Positions 9,593 through 19,764 of a stretch of 64,000 nt of DNA are shown here, one piece after another. The notes beneath the pieces were generated by a model, which saw only the letters and a program-made list of their open reading frames with translations, was not told where the DNA came from and ran no database searches. The translations under genes and the position numbers were made by a program. The stretch comes from Microbacter margulisiae (lineage in GTDB: Bacteria; Bacteroidota; Bacteroidia; Bacteroidales; Paludibacteraceae), in contig NZ_JACHYB010000002.1 in the NCBI RefSeq assembly GCF_014192515.1, positions 868,001 through 932,000 of the forward strand. Direction: 5' to 3'. Position 1 is the stretch's first letter, and every line of letters begins with the position of its first letter.

Positions 9593-11221
9593 CTAGTTCG
9601 ATATATCTTTACTTCTCATTAGCCAAGAATATGGCACTACTGGGTTTTCTTCATAATCAAACCAGTCGAAATCGGCAGGATTGACATTAGCCTTTCCATT
9701 GCCCGAGGCATACATTCCTATATAAGTACCTATAAACCCGCCTATTTTTTCAGTAGACAAATCTTTAGTTGTGGCTGAACCAACAAATTCTGCTTTATTT
9801 CCTTCTTCTTGTACCCAAAAACTGTATTTAAAAGCAGTAGCTCCAATTCTCAAAATAATGTCCCCATCAGGAATTTTTTTGTAAGTCACACTTACAGCTT
9901 TATTATGCAAATACTTTCGTAACATAACAACCCGTTTGCCGTCAAGAAGTGTTATAAGAAAATCATAATGATTCTGATCATCACCTCTTACCACTAAACC
10001 CGCTTCTTCATTTGGGGTAGTAGGAGTAAAGCTAATCTTCGTCGAAGCAACCATATTAAAAGCAGTTTGGCGACGGCCAATAAAAGCCGGAGAATCCTGA
10101 TCTTTAAGACTTATTCTTGAGCCGTACAGACGTAAGAACCCAGGTCGTGCCGTTAGCGACCAATCGGCCGAATATGGATTACGGATAAAATTCCAACAAA
10201 GTCGAAGTGTAGTACGGCTAAAATTATCGCGTATTGGATCCTTCCCCCAACTATATTCAGGAAGATTAGGAACAACGTATTCTGGATTCACGACCCCATT
10301 AGTTCCCCCCTTTGGCCAGCCATCGGCATTCCATGTAACAGGTGCAAGAAAAGTTTCACGACCCAAATGATGATAATGCCCTCCCTGTGGCCTGATTCCA
10401 AGACACACTAACCACCAGCTACTATCCGGAAGCTGCACTAAATCGGCATGGCCTATTGCCTGAAATGGATTATCGAAATCGTTTTTATTGGAAATGACGG
10501 GATTTATTGGACTTACCTCATAAGGCCCCCAAGGAGACCGACTCCTCTGTATTACTTCCATGTGCTGATAACCCGTCCCGCCTTCGGCAGACATTAAGTA
10601 GTAATATCCGTTTATTTTGTACAAGTGCGGCCCCTCAGGACTTGAGCTACCTGTTCCATGTGCAATTACTTTAGGAGCTTTGTAGAACTTGCCTGTAGCA
10701 AGATTCAAGGTTGCCAACAAAAAATTACCTTTATTATCAGGGCAAACGTAGTAGACGCTGTCATTTGCAAATAATAAAGATGGATCAACTCCCCAATTAT
10801 TAACCCAATGAGGATCCGACCATGGTCCTGCAGGATTTGTTGCCGTTACATAAAAAGCTCCTTGCGAACCATGTCCGCCATAATTGGTACATGTAACATA
10901 AAAAGTGCCATTGTGATATCGGATTGTAGGGGCAAAATTTCCACCTGAGGAATAAGCTCCTCCCAGAGGACAATTGCTTGTACGCGACAAAACATAACCA
11001 ATCATTTTCCAGTGTACTAAATCTTTACTATGGTAGATTGGCAAACCAGGAAAATACTCAAAACTGGAAGTAACCAGATAAAAATCATCGCCAACCCTAC
11101 AAACGCTTGGATCAGGATTCATACCTGTAAGTACGGGATTTTTGAATGTTGTTTGACCCATGGCTCCACTTATCAATACAACAAGGAAAAAGGTAACGAA
11201 TGCAATATTTTTCAACATCAT
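9593..11221 (-). CDS. GH43 glycosidase (arabinofuranosidase/xylosidase type)
   Basis: A 542-residue secreted glycoside hydrolase of family 43 with a signal peptide of about 22 residues. The five-bladed propeller holds the three acidic residues of the family: general base Asp in MNPDPSV (residue 37), pKa modulator Asp in GVDPSLL (about 145) and general acid Glu in SPEGPHL (about 195). A C-terminal beta-sandwich of about 190 residues follows (from about 345), as in GH43 enzymes of the xylosidase/arabinofuranosidase groups. In xyloglucan PULs such enzymes remove alpha-L-arabinofuranose. It follows the GH5 gene of the SusC operon after a strong hairpin, so it probably has its own promoter or depends on read-through. 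Confidence 0.9.
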   Translation of the reverse strand: MMLKNIAFVTFFLVVLISGAMGQTTFKNPVLTGMNPDPSVCRVGDDFYLVTSSFEYFPGLPIYHSKDLVHWKMIGYVLSRTSNCPLGGAYSSGGNFAPTIRYHNGTFYVTCTNYGGHGSQGAFYVTATNPAGPWSDPHWVNNWGVDPSLLFANDSVYYVCPDNKGNFLLATLNLATGKFYKAPKVIAHGTGSSSPEGPHLYKINGYYYLMSAEGGTGYQHMEVIQRSRSPWGPYEVSPINPVISNKNDFDNPFQAIGHADLVQLPDSSWWLVCLGIRPQGGHYHHLGRETFLAPVTWNADGWPKGGTNGVVNPEYVVPNLPEYSWGKDPIRDNFSRTTLRLCWNFIRNPYSADWSLTARPGFLRLYGSRISLKDQDSPAFIGRRQTAFNMVASTKISFTPTTPNEEAGLVVRGDDQNHYDFLITLLDGKRVVMLRKYLHNKAVSVTYKKIPDGDIILRIGATAFKYSFWVQEEGNKAEFVGSATTKDLSTEKIGGFIGTYIGMYASGNGKANVNPADFDWFDYEENPVVPYSWLMRSKDISN

Positions 11222-11860
11222 AAATTATTAAACTTGAACTTTTTAAACTTTATTTCGATATAAACATTATTATCATTTATTTATCTGCCAGTAAAGCTAT
11301 TTAGTTGATGTACAATGACTGCTTTTTACTGACAATAGATAAGACCCTCTGGGAAGAGACGACAAATTCACATTGATTGGTATATGCCCGTCATGATTTA
11401 CAACAAAAGCTTTGATTTGTCGACCTTCCCTGGTCAAACACAACTATATCGCCCCAACCACCATTTTAGAAAATCGGGACAACACCATCAAAATCAAACT
11501 CAGTAATATCCTTTGCATTAAGAAATGACCACAGGAACGTCAACACAAAAGGAAGAGTGTTTTTTATTTAAATTAGAATTGAAGGGGTAAACATAGAAGT
11601 AAAACCATAATAGCTATAGCTCGTGCAAACCACTCACCTATTGACAAGTAGCTGGTAGAAATCTAAAAAATACTCATTGGCACGGACTCAGTACTTCTGA
11701 CACATGGAGACTTGAATTATTGCTTGTTACTGTTTCTATGGCAAATTCTCTTTCTCTCCGATTGTTATCGGAGAGAAAGAGGTTGAGATAAAGCTTTTAA
11801 GACTTAAAAAAAGGGATTCTTGCAATATTTCATTAACTGATAATTAGGCACTTTATATTA
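11222..11860. other. Intergenic region between GH43 and the SusC operon
   Basis: About 640 bases without a plausible gene. It contains the strong hairpin at 11748-11781. The rest shows no repeats or clear promoter that I can support, although the promoter of the GH43 gene must be here if it is transcribed separately. Confidence 0.5.
11748..11781 (-). terminator. Strong hairpin after the SusC/D-SGBP-GH5 operon
   Basis: A perfect 15-bp inverted repeat (CTCTTTCTCTCCGAT and its complement) with a 4-nt loop, about 80 bp after the GH5 stop codon. The T-rich tail on the minus strand is short (GAATTTG), so this could be a terminator or a 3'-end stabilising hairpin that lets GH43 be expressed at a lower level. 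Confidence 0.65.
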
Positions 11861-13333
11861 TCAATTCGATACTGCATTCTGTATTGAATCCAAAAGCTGT
11901 TTATTCTGTACGGCACCGGTATTCCTGTTAATGATTTCACCGGTATCCCATATAAACGGCAAAGCACCATGAGTTAATGCCGAATGACAAACATAGCTGT
12001 ACCAATGACCACGAGAAGCTAAACTAAGCTTCAAATTATCGCCTGTCAGACTACTATTTGGCGGAAATGCACCCAGCTCACCCACTATCACAGGAATACC
12101 TTTGTCAACAAATTCTTTTTTCATCAACGAAAACACGCCATCCACATAAGGTTCTTCACCGTAAGTTGCATTATGCGACAGGTCAGTAGTGGAATGATAA
12201 TTTTGTCCCCAGTAAAAAAAAGCTGTTGTAGGATCAGTATCCAAACAGAAATTAAAAGGAGCATAATAGTGAAACTCTAACATCAATCTATTGGGCACAT
12301 TGTCATGGGGCATACCAGGCAAACCACCGGGTGTGAAGTAATCAGCCAAATCGCTGGAAGTATTTGGAGCTTGAATTATCAACGTACGATACGCATTTCT
12401 ACCACCGGTTGAACGCACCGCATTAATAAAAATCTGATGATAGTCGTATAAATTGGTCACGGTGGGCAAAGTGAAAGAAAAATTAGCAGTATTGCTAGAT
12501 GGCTCATTGGCACTGGCAAACATGAGGTGCTCATCAAAACCTCGCATTGTTGTAGCTATTTGCTCCCAATATGCTTTTTGCTTGGCTTTAATAGTATCTA
12601 ACTGAGCACCGGTAGCGTTGCAGTCCAACCATCCACCATCCCAGTGAATATTAATCATCGTGTACATTCCATCATTGATACAATATTGCACTACTTCCTT
12701 TACCCTGTTGAGCCAAGCCGGGTCTATTTGTGCTGTTGCCTTGTTGATGATGTGAGAATAATCATATGCGATAGGAATTCGAATGGAAGTAAAGCCGGCT
12801 TTTTTTAGAGAATCAATGTATAGCTGCGTGATCACCGGATTGCCCCAACCGGTTTCGCCGCCTGGTGCTTCCATTGTATTTCCTATATTTATCCCTAACT
12901 TAAACTTAGCGGCCAATTGAGCAGCCGTACTACCCATTCCTGTTGAATCAGGTGCTATCGGTGATGTGTTATAAGATGGAAAAATATTCGCAGCTTGAAA
13001 AACTGTAATTCTTCTTTCTTGTCCATTTGTACTGATGATATTTAAGATTAATGAACGACTTAATGACGAATTAGCCGCTGCGGTCAATCGAATAGTGTCA
13101 TTACCACTATTTCCTGATATCGGGCTTACATGCAACCATTCAAATCCTGTTGTATCAATGCTCCAGGAAGCATTGCAAGTAAACGTAAGGGACTTGGTTC
13201 CACCTGTTTGAGGTATCGTATCTGTTGTATTAGAAATGGTAAGTTGCGGAACTGGCTCTTCATTTTTACAAGAATTGAAAAGCAGAAATGAAAGCAATAT
13301 TCCTGCAATACCAATAAATAATTTATTCTTCAT
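11861..13333 (-). CDS. GH5 endoglucanase with BACON domain, lipoprotein
   Basis: A 490-residue surface lipoprotein: signal peptide with lipobox (LLFNSC), a BACON domain at about residues 30-110 (PQTGGTKSLTF, W-L-H-V, VFQAA), then a GH5 (beta/alpha)8 barrel from about 135. Acid/base Glu is in SANEPSS (about 275) and the nucleophile Glu in VGELGAF (about 418). The HWDGGW and GETGWGNP motifs are those of GH5_4-like endo-beta-1,4-glucanases, including xyloglucanases with the same BACON-GH5 layout such as BoGH5A. The start at 13333 gives a normal signal peptide; the upstream extension to 13393 is not needed. It ends the SusC-SusD-SGBP-GH5 operon and is the probable surface enzyme that cuts the backbone. 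Confidence 0.92.
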   Translation of the reverse strand: MKNKLFIGIAGILLSFLLFNSCKNEEPVPQLTISNTTDTIPQTGGTKSLTFTCNASWSIDTTGFEWLHVSPISGNSGNDTIRLTAAANSSLSRSLILNIISTNGQERRITVFQAANIFPSYNTSPIAPDSTGMGSTAAQLAAKFKLGINIGNTMEAPGGETGWGNPVITQLYIDSLKKAGFTSIRIPIAYDYSHIINKATAQIDPAWLNRVKEVVQYCINDGMYTMINIHWDGGWLDCNATGAQLDTIKAKQKAYWEQIATTMRGFDEHLMFASANEPSSNTANFSFTLPTVTNLYDYHQIFINAVRSTGGRNAYRTLIIQAPNTSSDLADYFTPGGLPGMPHDNVPNRLMLEFHYYAPFNFCLDTDPTTAFFYWGQNYHSTTDLSHNATYGEEPYVDGVFSLMKKEFVDKGIPVIVGELGAFPPNSSLTGDNLKLSLASRGHWYSYVCHSALTHGALPFIWDTGEIINRNTGAVQNKQLLDSIQNAVSN

Positions 13334-13402
13334 GTATTTATTTTTTAAATGTTTTTTAGAAAATGGTACGGGATCTATGTCCCGTACCCTCATTATTGGT
13401 TA

Positions 13403-14932
13403 CTATTTAATTTTTACCACTCTGACATTATCAATGGCAGCATAAAAACCAGTTTCAGTTGGTGAAGTACTGAAATTATGAAGGTAAATACTCAAACTTG
13501 TATTACCGGTACTCCCCAATAAATCCGTTAAACTTGGAACCGAAGCACCCTCTCCATCACCCAGTGTTGGATCGCTTGCCCGGAATGCAGACAAAGGAAT
13601 GGTCACTGTTCTCCAACCCCTGGTGGAAAAAGCTGCTGTACTTGAAGCAGAGATTTGCCATGGTTCATAACGAGCTATATAGTTACCGGCAAAACCACTT
13701 ACCAAACAAAGAGTACCACCATTCCAGGGGTGAGGAACACTTATTTCAAATTGAATTGCCCAGTTACCAACAGGATCCGAAAGATTAGCTGTCGGTACCC
13801 ATTGATTAGCTCCAATCGGGAAATTATATTTACCATCACCCGATGTTCCATCACCACTTTTCATAATACCAGTATTATAAGACACAAACATACTGTTGTC
13901 TGTCCCCAATACTCCATCAAAGTCAGATTTTACGGCAATCCAACCGCCACTGTTTGCGACACTATTAACAGTAAGGGAAACGCCTCCCCACCATCCCCAA
14001 CCAAAATAATTACCCCACTCCATATTAGCTAACATGCCGTCAGTTGATATTTGAGTATTAACATTGTAAACGGTAGAGGCTGTGCCATAAGTGCTCACGA
14101 TTTTAACTGGTGCGCATTGCGAAAGCGAAGGTGCCACAAACCCAACAGAAGAACCATTGGGAGCTTCTTTAAAGCTTGTAATACTTGCGCCGGCAAAACT
14201 TAAACTTTGAATACCATTCAAATTCGCTCCATAAACATATACTGAATCGCCTTCCGAAGGATTTGCATTAGAAACGCCTGAAATTATTGGTACTATAGAA
14301 ATATCATAAGTATAAATACCGGAGGCTGCTGTAACTCTTACATGCCAGGGCATTGGCTGCGTGATAGCCGGAAGCTTGAATCCTATGCGACTACCATCTT
14401 GTGCCGTTGTAAATGGCGAAATGGTATCTCCTGCAATGGTTACGTTTTTAATCAAATACAAATTGGTACCATAAATATAAACCGAATCACCTACTACATC
14501 ACTTGCAGACATTGAATTGCCGGTGATGGTACCCGGAAGTGAATTTACACTTAATTTAAAAGTAGTTGTACCGGCTGTGGTAATATATGTTACAGTATTG
14601 AGATCGGCTGCAGATACACTGTTAAAGGGTATTGACGAAGGGATTTGAAGTACAGCCTTGTCATTTGCAAACAGCTCATAATTAAATTGTGCAGGCACTC
14701 CGTCAAAAAGAATTGCAACAGCATTTTTTAAATTTTGTCCTTGAATGACAATCCATTGTCCGGGTATTATACTTGTTACCAATGTATCATTGGGGGCTGC
14801 TGCATAATTGCGAATGCTTGTAATTACCGGGGCTAATGCCAGGTTGTCTTTATTACAAGACGACAAAGTGATTAAAGCAAACGTCATGCAAAGAAGGATG
14901 AAACTATTTATCTTTTTATGTAATGTTCTCAT
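13403..14932 (-). CDS. Surface glycan-binding protein with IPT/TIG domains
   Basis: A 509-residue lipoprotein (lipobox ITLSSC). After the anchor come repeated Ig-like IPT/TIG domains; similar 'VYIYGTNL' and 'VYVYGANL' strands are visible near residues 155 and 230. A C-terminal beta-sandwich from about 300 is rich in Trp and Gly (NYFGWGWWGG). This matches SGBP-B proteins of xyloglucan PULs, where Ig-like spacers hold a C-terminal glycan-binding domain away from the membrane. It lies between SusD (18-bp gap) and GH5 in the operon and probably captures the polysaccharide at the surface. It has no catalytic motif. Confidence 0.85.
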   Translation of the reverse strand: MRTLHKKINSFILLCMTFALITLSSCNKDNLALAPVITSIRNYAAAPNDTLVTSIIPGQWIVIQGQNLKNAVAILFDGVPAQFNYELFANDKAVLQIPSSIPFNSVSAADLNTVTYITTAGTTTFKLSVNSLPGTITGNSMSASDVVGDSVYIYGTNLYLIKNVTIAGDTISPFTTAQDGSRIGFKLPAITQPMPWHVRVTAASGIYTYDISIVPIISGVSNANPSEGDSVYVYGANLNGIQSLSFAGASITSFKEAPNGSSVGFVAPSLSQCAPVKIVSTYGTASTVYNVNTQISTDGMLANMEWGNYFGWGWWGGVSLTVNSVANSGGWIAVKSDFDGVLGTDNSMFVSYNTGIMKSGDGTSGDGKYNFPIGANQWVPTANLSDPVGNWAIQFEISVPHPWNGGTLCLVSGFAGNYIARYEPWQISASSTAAFSTRGWRTVTIPLSAFRASDPTLGDGEGASVPSLTDLLGSTGNTSLSIYLHNFSTSPTETGFYAAIDNVRVVKIK

Positions 14933-14950
14933 AAAGCTAATTTTTAAGGA

Positions 14951-16534
14951 TTAATAATATGGCACCGGCGCTTCGTCTAATTTTGGATCTGATGTAACCT
15001 CCGATGCCGGTAATGGCAAAGTAAAATTGCTAATGGTTGCCGGAACAATATCTATCGGACCTCCCGCTGAACCTGCCGGAGTGGGCGTAGCAACGCCATT
15101 TGCATAGCTAAATGTTATATTTTGCTGCGCATTAAGCATATCAATGGCTTTTTGAGGATTGTAATACGAAAGCCGAACTAAGTCTGTCCAGTACTGACCT
15201 TCTAAAGCAAGTTCAACTCTTCGTTCTTTCATAATGGAATCCATATTGATTACTGTCACCGGATCCAGCCCTGCTCTTATACGTACTTTATTAAAATAGG
15301 TCAGTGCATCTGGATCAGAAGTAGTTGCATTATTACCAAGAATTGCTTCAGCATATATCAAATAAACATCAGCTAAACGGAGAAGTGCATTATCTTCGAT
15401 AGATGAATTCTGATCCATCGTTGGAGAATTATTATCTTTATCAGTCCCAACGATGTGTTTTTTCATTGCAGCACCGGTTGCCGTATAACCGCCCCCTGCA
15501 GCATTTAATTCCGGGTAATAGTCTCCGGGAAGCATAAAGGTCGCTTTGCGCCTTACGCTATCTTGCGCAGAATAAAGCTCATATAAAGCGTAGGTTGGGG
15601 CTAAGGGTGTCCATGCGCCTGTTTGTTGAGGCATAATGTCGTTACTGGGTGAATAATGCTGCAGCATATTCCCATCTAACCAACCAACACCAGGTGCCCA
15701 TTGCAATGCAAATAATGATTCCTGATTGTTATTGTATTGCGTTTTGAAAAGATTGGCGTAGTTTGGCAGTAATGTCAATCCACTATTTTTGCAAACATTG
15801 CCTGCATATTTTTTAGCACTATCCAAGTATGCCACATTACGAATACCTCCACTTTGTCCAAGACCTGCCATTGTTAAATACACTTTCCCCAACATGCCTT
15901 GTGCCGACCAGGTGGTTACCCTACCGGCAACATCCGTAGCAGGGAGGTTTTGTGCTGCATAAGTCAAATCGTTAGCGATAAATTTATATACATCACTAAG
16001 AATATTGCGGTTAAGTAAAGGATTTTTTATCAGTTTGGAGTTGTCCTCGATAATGGGGACTGCCCCAAAAAGTATCGCTAGATTATAATATGCCATTGCC
16101 CTGATAAATCTTGCTTCCCCTAAGGCAGCATTTTTATCACTTACAGCTATATTCGGAGATCCATATTGTTCAATTCCGTTAATGGTTGAGTTGCATTGTG
16201 CAACCGTATTAAATAACCCTGTCCATGCGCTTTGCAAAACACTGTTCTGTGCAGTAATAGTACGGGTTGCCAATTGAATATAATCTCCAAACCATGAATA
16301 ATAAAGATTTCCGGATAGTATATCGCCTAATTGCAGATAGGCGCTGTAATTCCAATTACCCCAAGTCGCCCCTCCATATAAATTGGCGGTAGCCAATCTT
16401 AAATCAGCTTTAGTTTGATAAAAATTATCAGAACTGATTTGTGATTGCGAAGGACGATCTAAAAAACTCTTGCTGCATCCGGCAATTGTTGCTGCAAATA
16501 GTATCAGTATTACTATTTTATTAAATGATTTCAT
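14951..16534 (-). CDS. SusD-like outer-membrane glycan-binding lipoprotein (PUL 1)
   Basis: A 527-residue RagB/SusD protein, the lid of the SusCD import complex. The signal peptide ends in a lipobox (ATIAGC). TPR-like helices follow (GEARFIRAMAYYNLAILFG is the typical SusD segment near residue 130), and the C-terminal region holds the conserved NKVRIRAGL, MKERRVELALEGQYWTDLVR stretches. The start at 16534 (MKSFNK) is preferred to the frame end at 16567, because it gives a short lipoprotein signal. It follows SusC with a gap of about 60 bp. Confidence 0.95.
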   Translation of the reverse strand: MKSFNKIVILILFAATIAGCSKSFLDRPSQSQISSDNFYQTKADLRLATANLYGGATWGNWNYSAYLQLGDILSGNLYYSWFGDYIQLATRTITAQNSVLQSAWTGLFNTVAQCNSTINGIEQYGSPNIAVSDKNAALGEARFIRAMAYYNLAILFGAVPIIEDNSKLIKNPLLNRNILSDVYKFIANDLTYAAQNLPATDVAGRVTTWSAQGMLGKVYLTMAGLGQSGGIRNVAYLDSAKKYAGNVCKNSGLTLLPNYANLFKTQYNNNQESLFALQWAPGVGWLDGNMLQHYSPSNDIMPQQTGAWTPLAPTYALYELYSAQDSVRRKATFMLPGDYYPELNAAGGGYTATGAAMKKHIVGTDKDNNSPTMDQNSSIEDNALLRLADVYLIYAEAILGNNATTSDPDALTYFNKVRIRAGLDPVTVINMDSIMKERRVELALEGQYWTDLVRLSYYNPQKAIDMLNAQQNITFSYANGVATPTPAGSAGGPIDIVPATISNFTLPLPASEVTSDPKLDEAPVPYY

Positions 16535-16596
16535 ACGTATATGTTTATATGATTGTTTAGAAGTCATCCTGTTATGACAGGAACCGGCTTATAATA

Positions 16597-19500
16597 TTAT
16601 AATTCAAGATTAAACCCTAAAGTATATACCCTCGGCTGTGGATAATAGCCACTATCCCATCCGGCTTGAAGTGGATTCCAGGAACCTATTTCCGGATCCA
16701 TTCCACTGTATTTTGTAATGAGGAAAGCATTGGCTACGGTAACATATAACCGCAATGACTGTAAATGAACTTTTTTCATTATGTTTTCCGGTAATCTATA
16801 TCCGAGTGTTATGTTTTTACAACGTATAAAAGAGCCATCCTCAATATACAAATTACTGGGGCGCTCATTTTCATTGGTATTGTCGTTTCTCAACCCCACG
16901 ATGTTCGTATTAGGATTCGTAACATACACGTTATTCACATCGGTAGCCGAACCGCTGGGATTTATCAATGCTAATCTTGCATAATTCATTACCGAAGTAA
17001 AATAGGAAGTGTTATTTTGGGGATTTGTTTGAGCGATTGCTAATTCGTTAAATACTTTATTCCCGACACTTCCCGCAAAGAAGATATCTAAGTCGAAGTT
17101 TTTATAAGTAAAAGAGTTGTTAAATCCAAACTGGAATGTAGGTAGCGGAGAACCTAAAAATTTTTGATCTTTTGAATCGATAACACCGTCACCATTCAAA
17201 TCCTTAAACATGCGGTCGCCATACCATATTCCACCACCTGCGGGAGAAATAGGCCGGGGGTTACCATTCTGGTCAACAGGCAAAGCATGCGTTTTGAAAT
17301 CCTTTGCAGTAGCGAAAATCCCATCATACACGTATCCGTAAAATGAGCCAATAGGCTGTCCTACAACCGTTTTTTCCACCACATAGCCGTTATAGGTTTC
17401 ACTTAAATTGGCAGCGGCTCCACCGGAACCCAAACTTACTACTTTATTGGCATTGTGACTAAGCGTAAAATCAGTTCTCCATGTAAAAAGACTATTATCA
17501 ATATTTGTCGAGCTGATTCTAAAATCAAAGCCTCTGTTTTGAACAGAACCCACATTTACATAAGGAGCATTGAGTGCACCGGGCGAATATCCGGTAGTAG
17601 TACCTGAATATAATGGAAGCGGAAGCTGCAGTAAAAGTCCATCTGTTCGTCTATTATAAAGATTTAATGTAAAGTTAATTCTCGAGTTTAAAAATGCACA
17701 ATCCAGCCCTAAATTGGAATCCTTTGTTTTTTCCCATTGCACATAAGGATTGCCTAAATTGTTTTGAAATTGAGCAACACCCGATAAGCCATTGGCTGCC
17801 GATGCAAGTTGTGTCACATATGTGTTGCCCGGGATGTTCTGATTATTTGTTAACCCATAACCTATGCGCAGCTTCAAGTCATTGATAAATCTTATATTTC
17901 TAAAAAACAATTCTTTATTAATTCTCCATGCAAATGCCTCTGAATAGGTAGCTACCCAACGATTTCCTGCAGGAAAATTGGAAGAGCCATCTCCACGCAC
18001 ATTGCTCGTCAACAGATATTTATCATCCAAATTAAGATTAACACGGCCAAAATAAGATTCCAAGGCAGGACCCGACTGTTTAACACCGGTATTACTTGCC
18101 GTGGTGGCATCTCCACTATTAATCGAAGTTACATTGTTGGATGGAAAATTTGTGCGTTTTGCCGATACACTGGCAGAAGTGCTTAATTGCGCTTCATGTC
18201 CGACCATTACGTTGACATTGAGTTTTTTAAATGCATGATTGTAAGTTAAATAATTCCGGACGTCCGTAGAATAATATTGACCGGAATAATATTGGGCAGA
18301 ATTGATATTATTTACCGCTTTACCAAATTGATACGTAGGCATAAACTGATCTTCTGTTGAAAAATCAAAATTGCCGGATACCTCATTTCTTAAAGACAAA
18401 TCTTTTGTAAATTGAATTTCAAGATATATATTACCAAAGAGTTGGTTTCCTCCTTTCGTGTCCTTAACTAACAACGCCATTCCAACAGGATTATTTACTT
18501 GGTTCACCCAACCGCTTGTATTGGTAACGCCACCCCAAGAGCCGTCGGGATTTTTCACAGGAATATCCGGAGTTAAATTCAATGCAGTAGAAATTACATT
18601 TGAAGTGGTAGAATTTACATTTTCATCTGTATGTCCCAACTGAATACTTGTTCCTATTTTTAGCCAGTCAGTGGTATTATTGTCTAAGTTAAATCCTACT
18701 GAATATCTTTTGAATTCTGAGCCTAACGCTATTCCTTCCTGATCAAAATAGGAGGCAGAAAGCATGTATTTTGTTTTAGTATCTCCACCACTTAACGTTA
18801 TTGTATTGTTACTCATAGGCGCTTTGCGAAACAATTCCTTTTGCCAATTGGTACCTGTTCCCAAATATTGAGGATTAACAAATTCAGGTCTGGCATCAAA
18901 ACCCCAAACCTGGGCCCTGGCGTTAAGCAGCGTTGCAAATTGCTGTAAATTTACGGTTGGAAGTTCTTTAGGAATTTCTTGATAACCATAATTAAAATCG
19001 TAAGTTACCCTAGGTTTGCCAGCATGACCTCTTTTGGTTGTAATAACAATCACTCCGTTAGTAGCCTGCGATCCATAAATGGCTGTTGCAGAAGCATCTT
19101 CCAGCACATCAATTGATTCAATATCAGAAGGATTGATCGAGTTCAATGGGTTCGACCCACCACCGGGATCGCTGACAGGAGGGATTATAACACCATCAAT
19201 TACATACAATGGAGAATTTGAACCACTAATAGATGATACACCGTGTATCTGCACCGAGACACCTCCACCGGGTTGCCCTGATATTTGCTGTATCATTACA
19301 CCTGCAACTTTCCCTTGCAGTGCCTGGTCAAAAGTGGTAGGTACTGTTTTGCGAAGGTCGTTTCCCGTAATGGAAGAGATGGAACCGGTAAGATCTTTTC
19401 TTTTCTCTTTTCCATAGCCAATTACCACCACTTCGTCCATTTGCTTAGCATTTTCTTCAAGCATAATCAACATATCACCCGATGTAACCCGTACATCTTT

Positions 19501-19764
19501 AGACATATAGCCAACATAAGAAATATGCAAAACAGCATCCTTCGCCACATTATTTAGGGTAAATTTACCATTAACATCTGTAATGGTTCCCTGAGTAGTT
19601 CCTTTGACGGCGACAGCAACTCCAATAAGGGGATTTCTTGAAGCGTCGATGATTTTTCCCGTCACTCTAACCTGAGTTTGCGTTACATCAAGATTGCCTG
19701 TTTGTGCAAAAACAAAGACAAACATTGACAGAAACGCTACGATCAAAATGATTTGTTTCTTCAT
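16597..19764 (-). CDS. SusC-like TonB-dependent transporter (PUL 1)
   Basis: A 1055-residue outer-membrane importer. It has a signal peptide (about 20 residues), a carboxypeptidase-D-like regulatory domain at about 30-115, a TonB box region (MDEVVVIGYG), the plug (about 120-235, with the SusC signature PLYVIDGVI) and a 22-strand barrel to the C-terminal aromatic/Leu end. There is no N-terminal STN domain, which agrees with control by an HTCS and not by a sigma/anti-sigma pair. First gene of the SusC-SusD-SGBP-GH5 operon. About 420 bp upstream is the conserved regulatory block at 20181-20250 that is shared with the GH42-led operon. Confidence 0.96.
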   Translation of the reverse strand: MKKQIILIVAFLSMFVFVFAQTGNLDVTQTQVRVTGKIIDASRNPLIGVAVAVKGTTQGTITDVNGKFTLNNVAKDAVLHISYVGYMSKDVRVTSGDMLIMLEENAKQMDEVVVIGYGKEKRKDLTGSISSITGNDLRKTVPTTFDQALQGKVAGVMIQQISGQPGGGVSVQIHGVSSISGSNSPLYVIDGVIIPPVSDPGGGSNPLNSINPSDIESIDVLEDASATAIYGSQATNGVIVITTKRGHAGKPRVTYDFNYGYQEIPKELPTVNLQQFATLLNARAQVWGFDARPEFVNPQYLGTGTNWQKELFRKAPMSNNTITLSGGDTKTKYMLSASYFDQEGIALGSEFKRYSVGFNLDNNTTDWLKIGTSIQLGHTDENVNSTTSNVISTALNLTPDIPVKNPDGSWGGVTNTSGWVNQVNNPVGMALLVKDTKGGNQLFGNIYLEIQFTKDLSLRNEVSGNFDFSTEDQFMPTYQFGKAVNNINSAQYYSGQYYSTDVRNYLTYNHAFKKLNVNVMVGHEAQLSTSASVSAKRTNFPSNNVTSINSGDATTASNTGVKQSGPALESYFGRVNLNLDDKYLLTSNVRGDGSSNFPAGNRWVATYSEAFAWRINKELFFRNIRFINDLKLRIGYGLTNNQNIPGNTYVTQLASAANGLSGVAQFQNNLGNPYVQWEKTKDSNLGLDCAFLNSRINFTLNLYNRRTDGLLLQLPLPLYSGTTTGYSPGALNAPYVNVGSVQNRGFDFRISSTNIDNSLFTWRTDFTLSHNANKVVSLGSGGAAANLSETYNGYVVEKTVVGQPIGSFYGYVYDGIFATAKDFKTHALPVDQNGNPRPISPAGGGIWYGDRMFKDLNGDGVIDSKDQKFLGSPLPTFQFGFNNSFTYKNFDLDIFFAGSVGNKVFNELAIAQTNPQNNTSYFTSVMNYARLALINPSGSATDVNNVYVTNPNTNIVGLRNDNTNENERPSNLYIEDGSFIRCKNITLGYRLPENIMKKVHLQSLRLYVTVANAFLITKYSGMDPEIGSWNPLQAGWDSGYYPQPRVYTLGFNLEL